A stretch of 64,000 nt of DNA from Chryseobacterium sp. 6424 (GTDB lineage Bacteria; Bacteroidota; Bacteroidia; Flavobacteriales; Weeksellaceae). This document shows positions 37,009 through 46,072 of the stretch, in pieces. The stretch is from the NCBI RefSeq assembly GCF_003692615.1, contig NZ_CP023540.1, forward strand, positions 806,001 through 870,000. The letters are read 5' to 3'. Made by a program: the position numbers and the translations under genes. The notes under the pieces were generated by a model. It saw nothing but the letters and a program-made list of their open reading frames with translations, searched no databases and was not told the DNA's origin. Position 1 is the stretch's first letter, and each line of letters begins with the position of its first letter.

Positions 37009-37785
37009 TTAAATATCCAACTTACCCCGGAAAACCTGCTTTGCAGGGCCTTCGAGCCAAATATTACGGAACGAATCTCCTTCGCGGTCCGCATAAATAC
37101 GGAGGTTTCCGCCCAATACCTTCACCTGTACCGACCTTAGATCGTGCTGCTGCATGAACACGAGTGCGGCAGCCGTGGCACCGGTCCCACAACTGAGGGT
37201 TTCATCTTCCACGCCACGTTCATAGGTACGCACGAAGATTTCTGACTCCGACAGCGCTTCGGTGAAGTTTACATTAATCCCTTCCGCAGAGTAAGTCGGC
37301 GAATTTCTTATTTTGTTACCTTCGGCATACACGTCATAGTCCTGAAGGTTTGTTACAGCCTTCACGAAATGGGGCGATCCGGTGTTGGTTACCCAGTTTT
37401 CACCATCTTTAAGCAGGTGCTCTACATCAATCATTTTTAACTTTACGGTCCCATTGTGGATTTGTGCTTCGTGCCCCCCGTCTATAGCCTCAAAAACAGT
37501 GGTGTCTTCAAAGATATCGAGGAAATGGGCGAAGGCGACAATACAGCGGCCACCGTTTCCGCACATTGTACTCTCGTTCCCGTCAGAATTGTAATATACC
37601 ATTCGGAAATCGGCCTGATCATGATTTTCAAGCAGAATAAGCCCATCGCCGCCAATGCCGAAACGCCGGTCGCAGAGTTTACGGATGAGTTCTTGATCTT
37701 TAGGGAACTGAAGGTCGCGGTTGTCGATCATTACGAAATCGTTCCCGGTACCCTGATACTTATAAAATTCGATTGTATTTTGCAT
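37009..37785 (-). CDS. dapF: Diaminopimelate epimerase (258 aa)
   Basis: DapF interconverts LL- and meso-diaminopimelate for lysine and peptidoglycan synthesis. Family signatures are clear: YQGTGNDFVMIDNR at the N-terminus, the first catalytic Cys in MCGNGGRCIVAF, the second in ETLSCGTGATAAAL, and NTGSPHFV in between. Start: ATG 37785 (MQNTIEFYKYQG) is chosen over an upstream in-frame ATG at 37824, because the -7 box at 37819-37812 lies between them. Operon with mltG. Confidence 0.96.
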   Translation of the reverse strand: MQNTIEFYKYQGTGNDFVMIDNRDLQFPKDQELIRKLCDRRFGIGGDGLILLENHDQADFRMVYYNSDGNESTMCGNGGRCIVAFAHFLDIFEDTTVFEAIDGGHEAQIHNGTVKLKMIDVEHLLKDGENWVTNTGSPHFVKAVTNLQDYDVYAEGNKIRNSPTYSAEGINVNFTEALSESEIFVRTYERGVEDETLSCGTGATAAALVFMQQHDLRSVQVKVLGGNLRIYADREGDSFRNIWLEGPAKQVFRGKLDI

Positions 37786-37811
37786 ATATTCAGCCGCTGA
37801 ATTGCGGATGG

Positions 37812-37819
37812 CAAAGATA
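37812..37819 (-). promoter_or_regulatory. -7 element of dapF-mltG
   Basis: Minus-strand TATCTTTG, a perfect TAnnTTTG, 26 bases before the dapF ATG. No clear TTG at the -33 distance. Confidence 0.5.
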
Positions 37820-37882
37820 CTCAAATTCTTACCCGGCCATTCGTGGGCAGGGTGTTAAAAAACTCTTAATTTATATCGAAAG

Positions 37883-38554
37883 TTACGATAGCTGCGTATT
37901 TTTCGGTGATTTTCGCCACTCGAAATACCCGATAGTTGCCATTACAGTAAAAACCACATACTGCACGCTGGTGATTCCAAGGCCTTTATATAGCATGATC
38001 GGGACACAAATTAAGTCACCAATGATCCAGAAGATCCAGTTTTCAATTTTCCTTTTTGCCATCAGCCACATCCCGACCAAGAAGATGGCGGTCGTAAAGA
38101 CGTCCAGCCAGTTGGCCCAGTCCAGATGACCGAAGCCGGCTATCGCCTGCTGTTGCGACAAATGCCCGTCGAGCAGTGGTTTATAATAATATACAGCCGT
38201 AATCAGCAATAAACTGATGATGAACAGGATGCTGACCACCACCCATTCCTTTCTGCTGGTGTACGAAACTTCTACATGTACATGATCATCGGCGCTTTTA
38301 GCCCACAATACCCAGCCATAGACACTCATCGCAGTGTAATATACATTAATCAGCATATCTCCCAACAGCCCGAATTTATAAAGGATATACACATAAAGTG
38401 CGGTAGAGATGATGCCGGTAGGGTACACCCAAATGTTCTTTTTGATGGAAAAAAACACAGAAAGCAAACCAAAGAAAGCCGCGGTAAACTCCAGGGCGAT
38501 CTGGTAAGGTTCATACGTTTGGTAAGGCACGATGAAAAGTTCGTATATACTCAT
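37883..38554 (-). CDS. pnuC: Nicotinamide riboside transporter PnuC (223 aa)
   Basis: Inner-membrane facilitator for the vitamin B3 precursor nicotinamide riboside. About seven transmembrane helices; family motifs include LEFTAAFFGLLSVFFSIKKNIWVYPTG near the N-terminus, the INVYYTAMSVYGWVLW helix, and the C-terminal W-rich helices with DLICVPIMLYKGLGITSVQY. N- and C-termini agree with PnuC length. A TATCTTTG box ends 5 bases before the ATG, so the mRNA may be leaderless. Confidence 0.92.
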   Translation of the reverse strand: MSIYELFIVPYQTYEPYQIALEFTAAFFGLLSVFFSIKKNIWVYPTGIISTALYVYILYKFGLLGDMLINVYYTAMSVYGWVLWAKSADDHVHVEVSYTSRKEWVVVSILFIISLLLITAVYYYKPLLDGHLSQQQAIAGFGHLDWANWLDVFTTAIFLVGMWLMAKRKIENWIFWIIGDLICVPIMLYKGLGITSVQYVVFTVMATIGYFEWRKSPKNTQLS

Positions 38555-38559
38555 ACGTT

Positions 38560-38567
38560 CAAAGATA
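38560..38567 (-). promoter_or_regulatory. -7 element directly before pnuC
   Basis: Minus-strand TATCTTTG at 38567-38560, only five bases before the ATG (38554-38552). The predicted transcription start would fall on or next to the start codon. Confidence 0.5.
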
Positions 38568-38688
38568 AAATAAAATCCGGAGGATTTTAATTTATTATTT
38601 ACATATGAAAATCAGATTTTTAGGTTATATACAATAATTTATATAAAGAAAAACAACGGAAAAATGCTGGTGGTGTTTAAATTTTTAT

Positions 38689-38696
38689 ATTTTTGA
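38689..38696 (+). promoter_or_regulatory. -7 element of the APC permease gene
   Basis: TATTTTTG, a TAnnTTTG match, 21 bases before the ATG at 38718. The -33 region has no clean TTG at the usual distance. Confidence 0.45.
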
Positions 38697-38717
38697 AAAT
38701 CTTAAAATTAAATAAAA

Positions 38718-40259
38718 ATGGCGAATATCTGGATTAAGAAACCCATGGAAGCGTATGAAGCGGACATAAAGAAGAGTCAGCTGAAACGTGTACTTGGGAA
38801 ATGGAGTTTAACAGCAATTGGTATCGGGGCGATTATTGGCGGGGGCATCTTTGTACTTACCGGTACCGGCGCATATTATAACGCGGGTCCCGCGCTCGCA
38901 CTTTCTTTTGTAATCGCGGGGATCGCGTGTGTTTTCGCGGCGCTTTGCTACGCTGAATTTGCGTCTATCCTACCAGTGGAAGGTTCTGCTTATGCTTATG
39001 CGTATGGCACCGTGGGTGAAGTCTTTGCATGGATCATCGGGTGGGGCCTCATCCTCGAATACGCGATGGGCTCCATGACGGTGGCTGTATCATGGTCCGG
39101 GTATTTCGCCAAATTCCTGAAGATGTTTGGGCTGCATCTGCCTGCCTGGCTTACCACCGATCCTCAGACGTTTGCCGCGGCTGGCGGCAATGGTTTTTCA
39201 ATGAATCTGCCGGCGTTGCTTATCGTACTTTTTGTAATTTCTATTCTGATCCGTGGTACCAAGGGCGCCGCGAAAGCCAATAACCTGATTGTGATTATGA
39301 AAGTATCTGCCATCATCTTCGTTATTGTGGCAGGTGTATTCTTCATTAATGTTGATAACTGGATTCCTTTCATCCCAGAGCCAACGACTATTGTTGAGAA
39401 TGGTGTCTCGCATTCTGCCTATGGTTATGCAGGTATTGTAGCGGGTGCTTCGGCGATTTTCTTTGCGTATGTAGGTTTCGACGCCGTTTCCACCCAGGCT
39501 GGGGAAGCCATCAATCCGAAGAAAGATGTTCCGTTCGCTATTATTACATCACTGGTCATCTGTACCATACTGTATATTTTGGTATCCTTGGTATTGACTG
39601 GGATGATGCATTATTCCGACTTTAATCCGCTCGGTAAATACCCGGACGCGATAAAAGCTCCTGTAGCGTATGCCTTTGATATCGCCGGGCAGGCCTGGGC
39701 CGGATACATTATTACCATTGCTGCGACTGTAGGTCTCATATCTGTACTGATGGTGATGATTATGGGGCAGTCTCGTATTTTCTTAGGCATGTCTAAGGAC
39801 GGTTTAATCCCCAAAACATTTTCAAAAGTAAACCCAATAACCGGTGTACCGAAGAAAAATTTGGTCATTTTGGGGGTTGTCATCTCTATTGTAGCGGCAT
39901 TTACTCCGATTAACGATTTGGCGCATATGACAAGTTTCGGTACTTTATTCGCCTTTACCATGGTGTGTGTAGCGGTATGGATGCTGCGTGTGAAGCAGCC
40001 TAACCTGCCAAGGAGTTTCCGGGTGCCGTTTTTACCGGTAATCGCGACATTGGGGATTTTAATCAATGTATATCTGATCATCAACCTGAGTATCGAAGCA
40101 CAGACGTACTCATTCATCTGGTTGCTGTTAGGTGTAATCATTTACTTCCTGTACAGTAAAAAACACTCTAATCTACAAAACGGTGGTTTTGGTGAAACCT
40201 TTAAGGCAGAGCAGGAGCCACTTGAAAAAGTAGATGTAGATATTGATAATAAAAAATAA
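38718..40259 (+). CDS. APC-family amino acid permease (513 aa)
   Basis: A 12-13 helix inner-membrane transporter of the cationic amino acid/YfnA-like type. LTAIGIGAIIGGGIFVLTG at about 30-48 is the conserved first-helix substrate-binding segment; FFAYVGFDAVSTQAGEAINPKKDVPFAI near 245-275 is the helix 6 motif of this subgroup. The cytosolic tail is short and acidic. Substrate cannot be fixed by eye. Own promoter and own terminator, so a single-gene unit. Confidence 0.92.
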   Translation: MANIWIKKPMEAYEADIKKSQLKRVLGKWSLTAIGIGAIIGGGIFVLTGTGAYYNAGPALALSFVIAGIACVFAALCYAEFASILPVEGSAYAYAYGTVGEVFAWIIGWGLILEYAMGSMTVAVSWSGYFAKFLKMFGLHLPAWLTTDPQTFAAAGGNGFSMNLPALLIVLFVISILIRGTKGAAKANNLIVIMKVSAIIFVIVAGVFFINVDNWIPFIPEPTTIVENGVSHSAYGYAGIVAGASAIFFAYVGFDAVSTQAGEAINPKKDVPFAIITSLVICTILYILVSLVLTGMMHYSDFNPLGKYPDAIKAPVAYAFDIAGQAWAGYIITIAATVGLISVLMVMIMGQSRIFLGMSKDGLIPKTFSKVNPITGVPKKNLVILGVVISIVAAFTPINDLAHMTSFGTLFAFTMVCVAVWMLRVKQPNLPRSFRVPFLPVIATLGILINVYLIINLSIEAQTYSFIWLLLGVIIYFLYSKKHSNLQNGGFGETFKAEQEPLEKVDVDIDNKK

Positions 40260-40264
40260 ACGAT

Positions 40265-40288
40265 AAGTCCGTATTTGCGGACTTTTTT
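40265..40288 (+). terminator. Terminator of the APC permease gene
   Basis: AAGTCCG (40265-40271) pairs with CGGACTT (40278-40284), then TTTTT. It starts 6 bases after the stop codon and ends 8 bases before the next gene. Confidence 0.85.
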
Positions 40289-40295
40289 TATACCT

Positions 40296-41309
40296 ATGAA
40301 AAAGATCATCGCTGTCATAATATCCTGTGTTACCGTACATGTGTATGCCCAGAAGGTTTCGTTCACACCACTTTTAGAAGACGCTGTATCCATCCGCTCG
40401 CTGCAAATCTGGGATGGAAAAGTCTGGTATTCGGGCACAGATTCTAAGTTTGGCTATGTGCACCTAAATAATCCGTCTGACAAAAAACAACTGAAACTCA
40501 CCGCAGAAAAATTGCAGTTCAGGACACTTGCGCAGGACCATCAGGCTTTCTACGCGATCAATATTGAAAGTCCGGCGCGTTTTTTCAGGATTGATAAGTT
40601 GACGCTCAATTCAGCAATTATATATCAGGATCCCGCTGAAAACGCCTTTTACGATGCCCTACACTTTCATAAAAACCGCCTTTACACCTTCAGTGATCCC
40701 GAAAAAGACCTGCGTTTGAAATTCGCTGAGATCCTCATCCAAAAAGGTAAGGCAGAACCCAGGTACTATTCAAGCTATATCCTGAACTCCGGCGAAGCAG
40801 CCTTCGCGGCAAGTAATACCAATATTGCGGCACGAGGAAAGTATGTGTGGTTGACTACAGGTGGCACTTCTTCACGGGTTTTCCGGCTGAATACCCGAAA
40901 GCGTAAGATTGAAATCTTTGATACACCATTCATTCAGGGCAACTCTTCGCAGGGAATCTACTCGATTGATTTCTATGACAAGGATTTCGGTATCGCGGTG
41001 GGTGGGGATTACACCAAGCAGACCGAGAATACCAACAATATCGCTACGACGCACAATGGCGGTAAAACCTGGCAGATACAGGCCTCCGGAAAGAATGGCG
41101 GTTATAAAACCTGCGTGAGGATCCGTCCCGGCTCCGGTGGAAAAGAAATTATTGCCGTCGGTGACCAAAATATTGAATATTCAAAGGATTTTGGGCATAG
41201 CTGGACGACCATTTCGGAAGAAAAAGGGCTGTACGTATGTGAATGGACGAGCGCAAGCACCGTGGTCTTAGCCGGTAAAAACAGAATAATCCAGATGAAA
41301 TTCGAGTAA
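40296..41309 (+). CDS. Secreted BNR/Ycf48-like beta-propeller protein (337 aa)
   Basis: Signal peptide MKKIIAVIISCVTVHVYA-Q, then propeller-like repeats with BNR/sortilin-type signatures THNGGKTWQI (near 255) and DFGHSWTTISEE (near 300), and SIDFYDKDFGIAVGGD typical of Ycf48-like proteins. Probably periplasmic or surface located; function unknown. Start: the ATG at 40296 places the signal peptide first; an upstream in-frame ATG at 40275 lies inside the preceding terminator and is rejected. Confidence 0.8.
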   Translation: MKKIIAVIISCVTVHVYAQKVSFTPLLEDAVSIRSLQIWDGKVWYSGTDSKFGYVHLNNPSDKKQLKLTAEKLQFRTLAQDHQAFYAINIESPARFFRIDKLTLNSAIIYQDPAENAFYDALHFHKNRLYTFSDPEKDLRLKFAEILIQKGKAEPRYYSSYILNSGEAAFAASNTNIAARGKYVWLTTGGTSSRVFRLNTRKRKIEIFDTPFIQGNSSQGIYSIDFYDKDFGIAVGGDYTKQTENTNNIATTHNGGKTWQIQASGKNGGYKTCVRIRPGSGGKEIIAVGDQNIEYSKDFGHSWTTISEEKGLYVCEWTSASTVVLAGKNRIIQMKFE

Positions 41310-41530
41310 CCTATAACATTAAATGGATATTGCTTTTTCATTGAATACATATTGTAGTCATCTAAAGCTGATGCGAATATCCTCGCTTGACGAAGTATGA
41401 AGTATGATGGTTGCAGTATTTTTCCCATTTAACACATAAGTAAAACGAAGCAGACAACGAGGTAATATTAGGTGGAAATGAATATTTCTTTAAAGATTTT
41501 CCCATCTGCAGCTTGACATTTCTCAGCCGA

Positions 41531-41557
41531 TTGCCATAAATAAATTGCGTATTTTTG
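41531..41557 (+). promoter_or_regulatory. Promoter of hemN
   Basis: TTG (41531-41533), 16 bases, TATTTTTG (41550-41557). The -7 box ends four bases before the hemN ATG (41562), which predicts a leaderless or nearly leaderless mRNA. Confidence 0.5.
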
Positions 41558-41561
41558 CAGG

Positions 41562-42935
41562 ATGAATACTTCACTCATCGACAAATATAATATCCCAGGT
41601 CCGCGGTATACCTCTTATCCTACCGTGCCCTTTTGGGATGATGCCGCTTTCAGTGCGGATCTGTGGCAGCAGTCGGTCATCCGTTCATTCCGCGAGAGCA
41701 ACGCATCCGAAGGGATCTCTATCTATATACACCTGCCGTTCTGCGAGCAACTTTGCACTTTTTGTGCCTGTCATAAACGTATCACCAAGCAACATTCTGT
41801 AGAAACGCCTTATCTGGAGAGCGTACTGAAGGAGTGGGATCTCTATCTTGAACTTTTGGCTACCGAAACCGGCCAAAAACCCATCATCAAAGAACTTCAT
41901 CTAGGGGGCGGAACACCGACTTTCTTCTCACCAGCCAACCTGCGTATGCTGCTTGAGGGGATTTTCTCTAAAGCCATCATCGCTGAAAACCCTGAGTTTT
42001 CCTTTGAAGGACACCCGAACAATACCACGTACGATCATTTGAAGACTTTGTATGATCTAGGTTTCCGCCGTTGCAGTTTCGGGGTTCAGGATTATGATCT
42101 GCAGGTTCAGAAAGCCATCAACAGGGTTCAGCCTTTCGAGAATGTAGCGAATGTCACCAATTGGGCACGGGAAATCGGCTACAAGGGCGTTTCGCATGAT
42201 CTGGTTTTCGGTTTGCCTTTCCACACCTGGGAAAAGATGGAATATACCATTAGAAAAACCCTTGAATTAAAACCTGACCGCCTTGCCTTCTATTCCTATG
42301 CGCATGTACCGTGGATCAAAGGAGTCGGACAGCGTGGCTTTGATGAAAATGACCTGCCAAGTGGTGAAGAGAAAAGAAAACTGTACGAAAACGGAAAAAA
42401 ACTGCTGGAAGAACTCGGTTATAAAGAAGTCGGGATGGACCATTTCTCGCTTCCACATGATGATCTATATCAATCCATGATTTCAGGGGATATACACCGG
42501 AACTTTATGGGTTACTCTTCCAGCAAAACCCAATTGATGATCGGTCTTGGGATGAGCGCCATCTCCGATTCCTGGTATGCCTTTGCACAGAATGAAAAAA
42601 CGGTGGAGGGTTATCAGAAGATGGTGAATGAAGGGAAGATCCCGGTGGTGAAAGGGCACATCCTGAATACGGAAGACCTGAACATCCGTCAGCACATCCT
42701 GAATCTGATGTGCCGCCTGGAAACATCCTGGACGCTGGAAACAGCATTCCCCGAATTACCAAACGCCTTGGAAGCCTTACAGGAAATGGAAAAAGACGGT
42801 TTGGTGGAACTCACTGAAAGTTCGATAAAAATCACCGATAAGGGCCGCGCTTTCACCCGAAATGTAGCGATGACCTTCGACCTCCGGATGATGCGGAACA
42901 AACCCGAAACGCGCATCTTTTCGATGACGATTTAA
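41562..42935 (+). CDS. hemN: Oxygen-independent coproporphyrinogen III oxidase HemN (457 aa)
   Basis: Radical-SAM enzyme that converts coproporphyrinogen III to protoporphyrinogen IX in anaerobic heme synthesis. N-terminus NIPGPRYTSYPTVPFWDD is the family signature; the [4Fe-4S] motif is in HLPFCEQLCTFCACHK (C-x3-C-x2-C, near 65-75); then LGGGTPTFF, FEGHPNNTT and RCSFGVQDYDLQVQKAINR. The HemN_C domain closes the protein. Full length, so authentic HemN rather than an HemW-type homologue. Confidence 0.97.
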   Translation: MNTSLIDKYNIPGPRYTSYPTVPFWDDAAFSADLWQQSVIRSFRESNASEGISIYIHLPFCEQLCTFCACHKRITKQHSVETPYLESVLKEWDLYLELLATETGQKPIIKELHLGGGTPTFFSPANLRMLLEGIFSKAIIAENPEFSFEGHPNNTTYDHLKTLYDLGFRRCSFGVQDYDLQVQKAINRVQPFENVANVTNWAREIGYKGVSHDLVFGLPFHTWEKMEYTIRKTLELKPDRLAFYSYAHVPWIKGVGQRGFDENDLPSGEEKRKLYENGKKLLEELGYKEVGMDHFSLPHDDLYQSMISGDIHRNFMGYSSSKTQLMIGLGMSAISDSWYAFAQNEKTVEGYQKMVNEGKIPVVKGHILNTEDLNIRQHILNLMCRLETSWTLETAFPELPNALEALQEMEKDGLVELTESSIKITDKGRAFTRNVAMTFDLRMMRNKPETRIFSMTI

Positions 42936-42943
42936 AGAATGAT

Positions 42944-42967
42944 AAAAGCGGCCTTAGCCGCTTTTTT
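42944..42967. terminator. Bidirectional terminator between hemN and the sugar dehydrogenase
   Basis: AAAAGCGGC (42944-42952), CTTA, GCCGCTTTT (42957-42965), then TT. Serves the two convergent genes. Confidence 0.9.
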
Positions 42968-42968
42968 G

Positions 42969-44325
42969 TTATTTCACCATCAGTTTGCCGGTGTATATTT
43001 TAAATTGCGATTTTTTTACCGTTATGTAGTAAATGCCGGGTTCCAGCGCGGAAATGGCAAGGCTGCCATCCTCAGCGATAGTGCTGTCTAGCACAAGCCT
43101 TCCGTCGGCTGAGATGATTTCTGCGGTGTTTCCTTTGCCCTTCAGACCGTGGATGAATACTTTATCACGTGCCGGATTCGGATGAATTTTAATGGATTCC
43201 GTTTGGTTTTCATTGGTCGCAAGGTCAGTAGTGGTGATTTTATATATCTGGCCATTGTTAATGGCTGCAACATATAATTCTTTATTCACATCCTGTCCGA
43301 AAGTACTGAAGTTATTACCGGTGAATGCAGATGACCACGTAATGGCACCATCTGTATTCATGATCCCGATCTGTGCAGCGCAGTAATCTGCGAAGATGTA
43401 CTTACCTGAAAAAACAGGATACTGAGTGCCGCGATACACATATCCGCCCGTGATAGAGCATTTGCCACCGGAGTGGTTATACACCGCCAGAGGGAAGATC
43501 ATGGCAGAGACAGGCGCGCAGCCTGTATCGTTATATTGTAGTGTTACCTTCGTAGCAGCGCCAGCCGTAATTGACGCCGGATTGTGTAATGAACGTGCGG
43601 TTGATCTCTTCAAACTGTCCTTGGCCGACATCAGCGATCAAGACATTCCCGGCAGTGGTGTCAAAAGAGAACTTCCAGGCGTTTCGCAATCCGTAAGACC
43701 AGATTTCATCAGCACCATTGGCTCCAACAAACGGATTATCGGGTGGGATGTTGTATGCCCCGTCCGAATTAACATCGATCCGCAGCATCTTCCCGAGCAA
43801 AGAATTGATGTTTTGCGCGTTGTTGTTTGGGTCGCCACCGCTGCCACCATCACCGGTAGAAACCCACAACATGCCATCTGGCGCAAAATGTATGCTTCCA
43901 CCGTTATGATTTGTAAATGGTTTTGGTATCGTAAGCAGCACTTTTTCTGATGCGGGATTTGCTACGTCTGCATTGCTGCTGACCGTATAACGAGCCACGG
44001 TGATGGCCCCGGCCATGTTGTTATAGAACACAAAAAAATAGCCGTTTGAAGCGTATTGTGGATGGAATGCCAATCCCAACAGTCCCTGCTCGCCACTGAA
44101 TGTTATTCTGCTGCTGATATTCAGGAAGCTGGCGCTGTTTACCACTCCTGTAGGTTGTACGATACGGATGATCCCGTTTTGCTGCACTACAAACAGGCGA
44201 CTGTCGTTGGCGTGGGTAATTTCTACGGGGCTCGTAAAACCTGTGGCAAAACTGCTCAGTACAACACTTTGTGCCGAGACTACGGCAACGATAAAGGTGG
44301 CCGATAATAATAAAAATTTTTCCAT
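42969..44325 (-). pseudogene. Secreted PQQ-dependent sugar dehydrogenase-like protein with T9SS tail, frameshifted
   Basis: The repaired protein would have about 451 residues: signal peptide (MEKFLLLSATFIVAVVSA), a glucose/sorbosone dehydrogenase-type six-bladed propeller (FSGEQGLLGLAFHPQYASNGYFF; NHNGGSIHFAPDGMLWVSTGDGG; VNYGWRCYEGN), then a Por/T9SS C-terminal sorting domain (IHPNPARDKVFI ... GIYYITVKKS). The propeller frame stops just after RCYEGNT, while YNDTGCAP continues in another frame. One extra base near 43535-43545 explains it (total length is 3n+1). Start ATG 44325 places the signal peptide first. It may be a true pseudogene or a read error. Confidence 0.8.
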
Positions 44326-44370
44326 AATGATTTGGTGTTTAGTGTTTTGTGAAGTTACGTATAATTTCAT

Positions 44371-44802
44371 TTATCAATGCTACACCTTAGATAAGGTATG
44401 AAAAGATCAAACAGCTAAAGCTGGGTTGATTGCTGACACTCAATTTGAAAAACCAATAATTTGATCCAAATATTGATGGCGGAGATTGAGATACTGGGAT
44501 AATGAATATAAAAGGAATGAATGAAACAGTTTCTGCATCAGGTTAAACCCATTTAATATAGAACGGTTAGATTATCTTTTAGTAATCCAAGAACTGGAAG
44601 AAACTGATGTCGGAAATGTCTATATAAAGAATAGTCACAAATAATTTTATAGTATGAGTTTGCTGGGCAAATCTTCACAATAAGACCAAGAGATAAAAAC
44701 CCTGGAAATTCAAATAATGAAATGAGCTAAAAAGCTAAAATTAAATGAATAAATAAGGAATGTCTTCAGAATGTATGACCATTTGACTGATCTGTCATTA
44801 AT
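44371..44802. other. Gene-free gap between core genome and integron integrase
   Basis: About 430 bases of AT-rich DNA with no supported reading frame, no tRNA, no hairpin terminator with U-tract and no copy of the attC ends. I see nothing in it beyond low-complexity stretches. Confidence 0.5.
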
Positions 44803-45897
44803 TCATATATCAGAAAGGCGGTCGAGTGGGGACCGCACGGTACGGGTGTTTTTATCGGCGATATGGGTGTAGGCGAGGGTGGTTTTCAAGTCCTGATGCC
44901 CCATCAGTTTCTGGATGAGGGTGATATCGGTACCGCATTGCAGCAGGTGAGTGGCGTAGCTGTGGCGCAAAGAATGTATGCCGACTGTTTTTACGATGCC
45001 CGCCTTATTCATGGCGGTTTTGAACACGCTTTGTACAGTCCGGACATTGATTTGCCCGCCATACATACCTTCGAAAAGATATTCGCGTGGGTGTTCCTTC
45101 TTGTAATACGCACGGAGTTCGTGTAATATGCTTTCAGGCAGGTTGACATAGCGGTCTTTTTTGCCTTTTGCCCTAGAAATAAGTACGCGCATGGTGCCAC
45201 TGTCGATGTCCTGAATCTTCAGGTTTACGATTTCGCTCACGCGCAGGCCCATTCCGTAGCAGAGTTGGATGATGAGTTTGTGTTTGGGGTTTTCGGTTAC
45301 TTCAATAATTTTTAGAATTTCTTTTGTGTTAAGGGCTTTTGGCAGGAGCTGAGGTTTTTTAGGTCGAGGAATATCAAGGAATATTTTAGGCTGGTGCAGT
45401 ACTTTCTCGAAATAGAACTTCACTGCATTCATACGGCTGTGGATTTGATTTTCTGAAAGCTGAAGTGTCCGGTGGCAATATAAAAAGTAGCTCTGCAGTT
45501 TTTCTCTTGAAAGGCGCTCTACCGGAAACTCGCCAAGTAAGTAAAGCAGTTGCGCGAATTCTGTAGTATAGGTACGGATGGTGTTGGTAGAAAAACCTTT
45601 GAGTGTTAATTGATTTTGATAATCGGTAAACGCAGGGAGGTTTGTGGGATGAATTTTACTCAGGGCCTGTTTACCAATATTTTTGGGCGTAAGGTTACAT
45701 AATATTCTGTTCTGTTGACTGTCGGGGATATGCCAGGCCTTATTTTTTGAGGACCAACGGGCTTTTACGTTTTGGCGCAGCATGGTAATAAGTTCCTGCT
45801 CGTAAGGAAACTTAAGCCAGATTACCTCCTTTCCCTCATATTCACCTAAAGAAATTTCATACAGCAAAGGGTTGAAAACAGGTTTCGCATTTTCCAT
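44803..45897 (-). CDS. Integron-type tyrosine recombinase lacking the IntI-specific segment (364 aa)
   Basis: Catalytic residues: Arg219 in YGMGLRVSE, Lys near 244 in RAKGKKDR, His308/Arg311 in HSLRHSYATHLL, His334 in LMGHQDLKTT, Tyr343 in AYTHI. From Arg box to HxxR is 89 residues. I recall about 131 in IntI1 (R146 to H277) and about 96 in XerD, so the extra IntI patch that reads folded attC seems absent. The C-terminus VRSPLDRL nevertheless matches the IntI ending. Residues 1-65 are an added domain with a W...K.W.IP pattern (RWSSKNKAWHIP); the core-binding SAM-like domain spans about 85-165. Position and orientation opposite the array support its role as the integrase. Confidence 0.88.
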   Translation of the reverse strand: MENAKPVFNPLLYEISLGEYEGKEVIWLKFPYEQELITMLRQNVKARWSSKNKAWHIPDSQQNRILCNLTPKNIGKQALSKIHPTNLPAFTDYQNQLTLKGFSTNTIRTYTTEFAQLLYLLGEFPVERLSREKLQSYFLYCHRTLQLSENQIHSRMNAVKFYFEKVLHQPKIFLDIPRPKKPQLLPKALNTKEILKIIEVTENPKHKLIIQLCYGMGLRVSEIVNLKIQDIDSGTMRVLISRAKGKKDRYVNLPESILHELRAYYKKEHPREYLFEGMYGGQINVRTVQSVFKTAMNKAGIVKTVGIHSLRHSYATHLLQCGTDITLIQKLMGHQDLKTTLAYTHIADKNTRTVRSPLDRLSDI

Positions 45898-45919
45898 AAA
45901 CTGTAAATAAATTTATATC

Positions 45920-46002
45920 ATATACGCAAATATACATTATTTGTAAGCCACTGAATCTAATGGTTTTATGGTAATTTGCAGGAATGGATTATTTGCGTAT
46001 AT
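45920..46002. repeat. 12-bp inverted repeat framing the attI region
   Basis: ATATACGCAAAT at 45920-45931 and its exact complement ATTTGCGTATAT at 45991-46002, 59 bases apart. Each arm overlaps a TATATTTG promoter box, one pointing to the integrase, one to the cassettes. Candidate integrase accessory-binding sites or a shared operator. Confidence 0.7.
45927..45934 (-). promoter_or_regulatory. -7 element of the integrase gene
   Basis: Minus-strand TATATTTG, a perfect TAnnTTTG, 29 bases before the integrase ATG (45897). It overlaps the left arm of the 12-bp inverted repeat. The -33 half is weak. Confidence 0.55.
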
Positions 46003-46005
46003 TTG
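45975..46005 (+). promoter_or_regulatory. Cassette promoter Pc inside attI
   Basis: TTTG (45975-45978), 19 bases, TATATTTG (45998-46005). Predicted start of transcription is around 46010, the very base where the first cassette is joined. It would drive whichever cassette is newest. Confidence 0.65.
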
Positions 46006-46008
46006 GGA

Positions 46009-46015
46009 GTTAGCG
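46009..46015 (+). other. attI core site
   Basis: GTTAGCG, with the cut inferred between G46009 and T46010. The bases to the right belong to cassette 1, because GTTAGCGGT is complementary to ACCGCTAAC at the left arm of attC 1 (46555-46563). The bases to the left are the fixed attI part. Confidence 0.8.
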
Positions 46016-46072
46016 GTCAGGCTAAAAAAACGTGACACAGAATAAAAACATTCAACAATTGAGTATAGAAAA

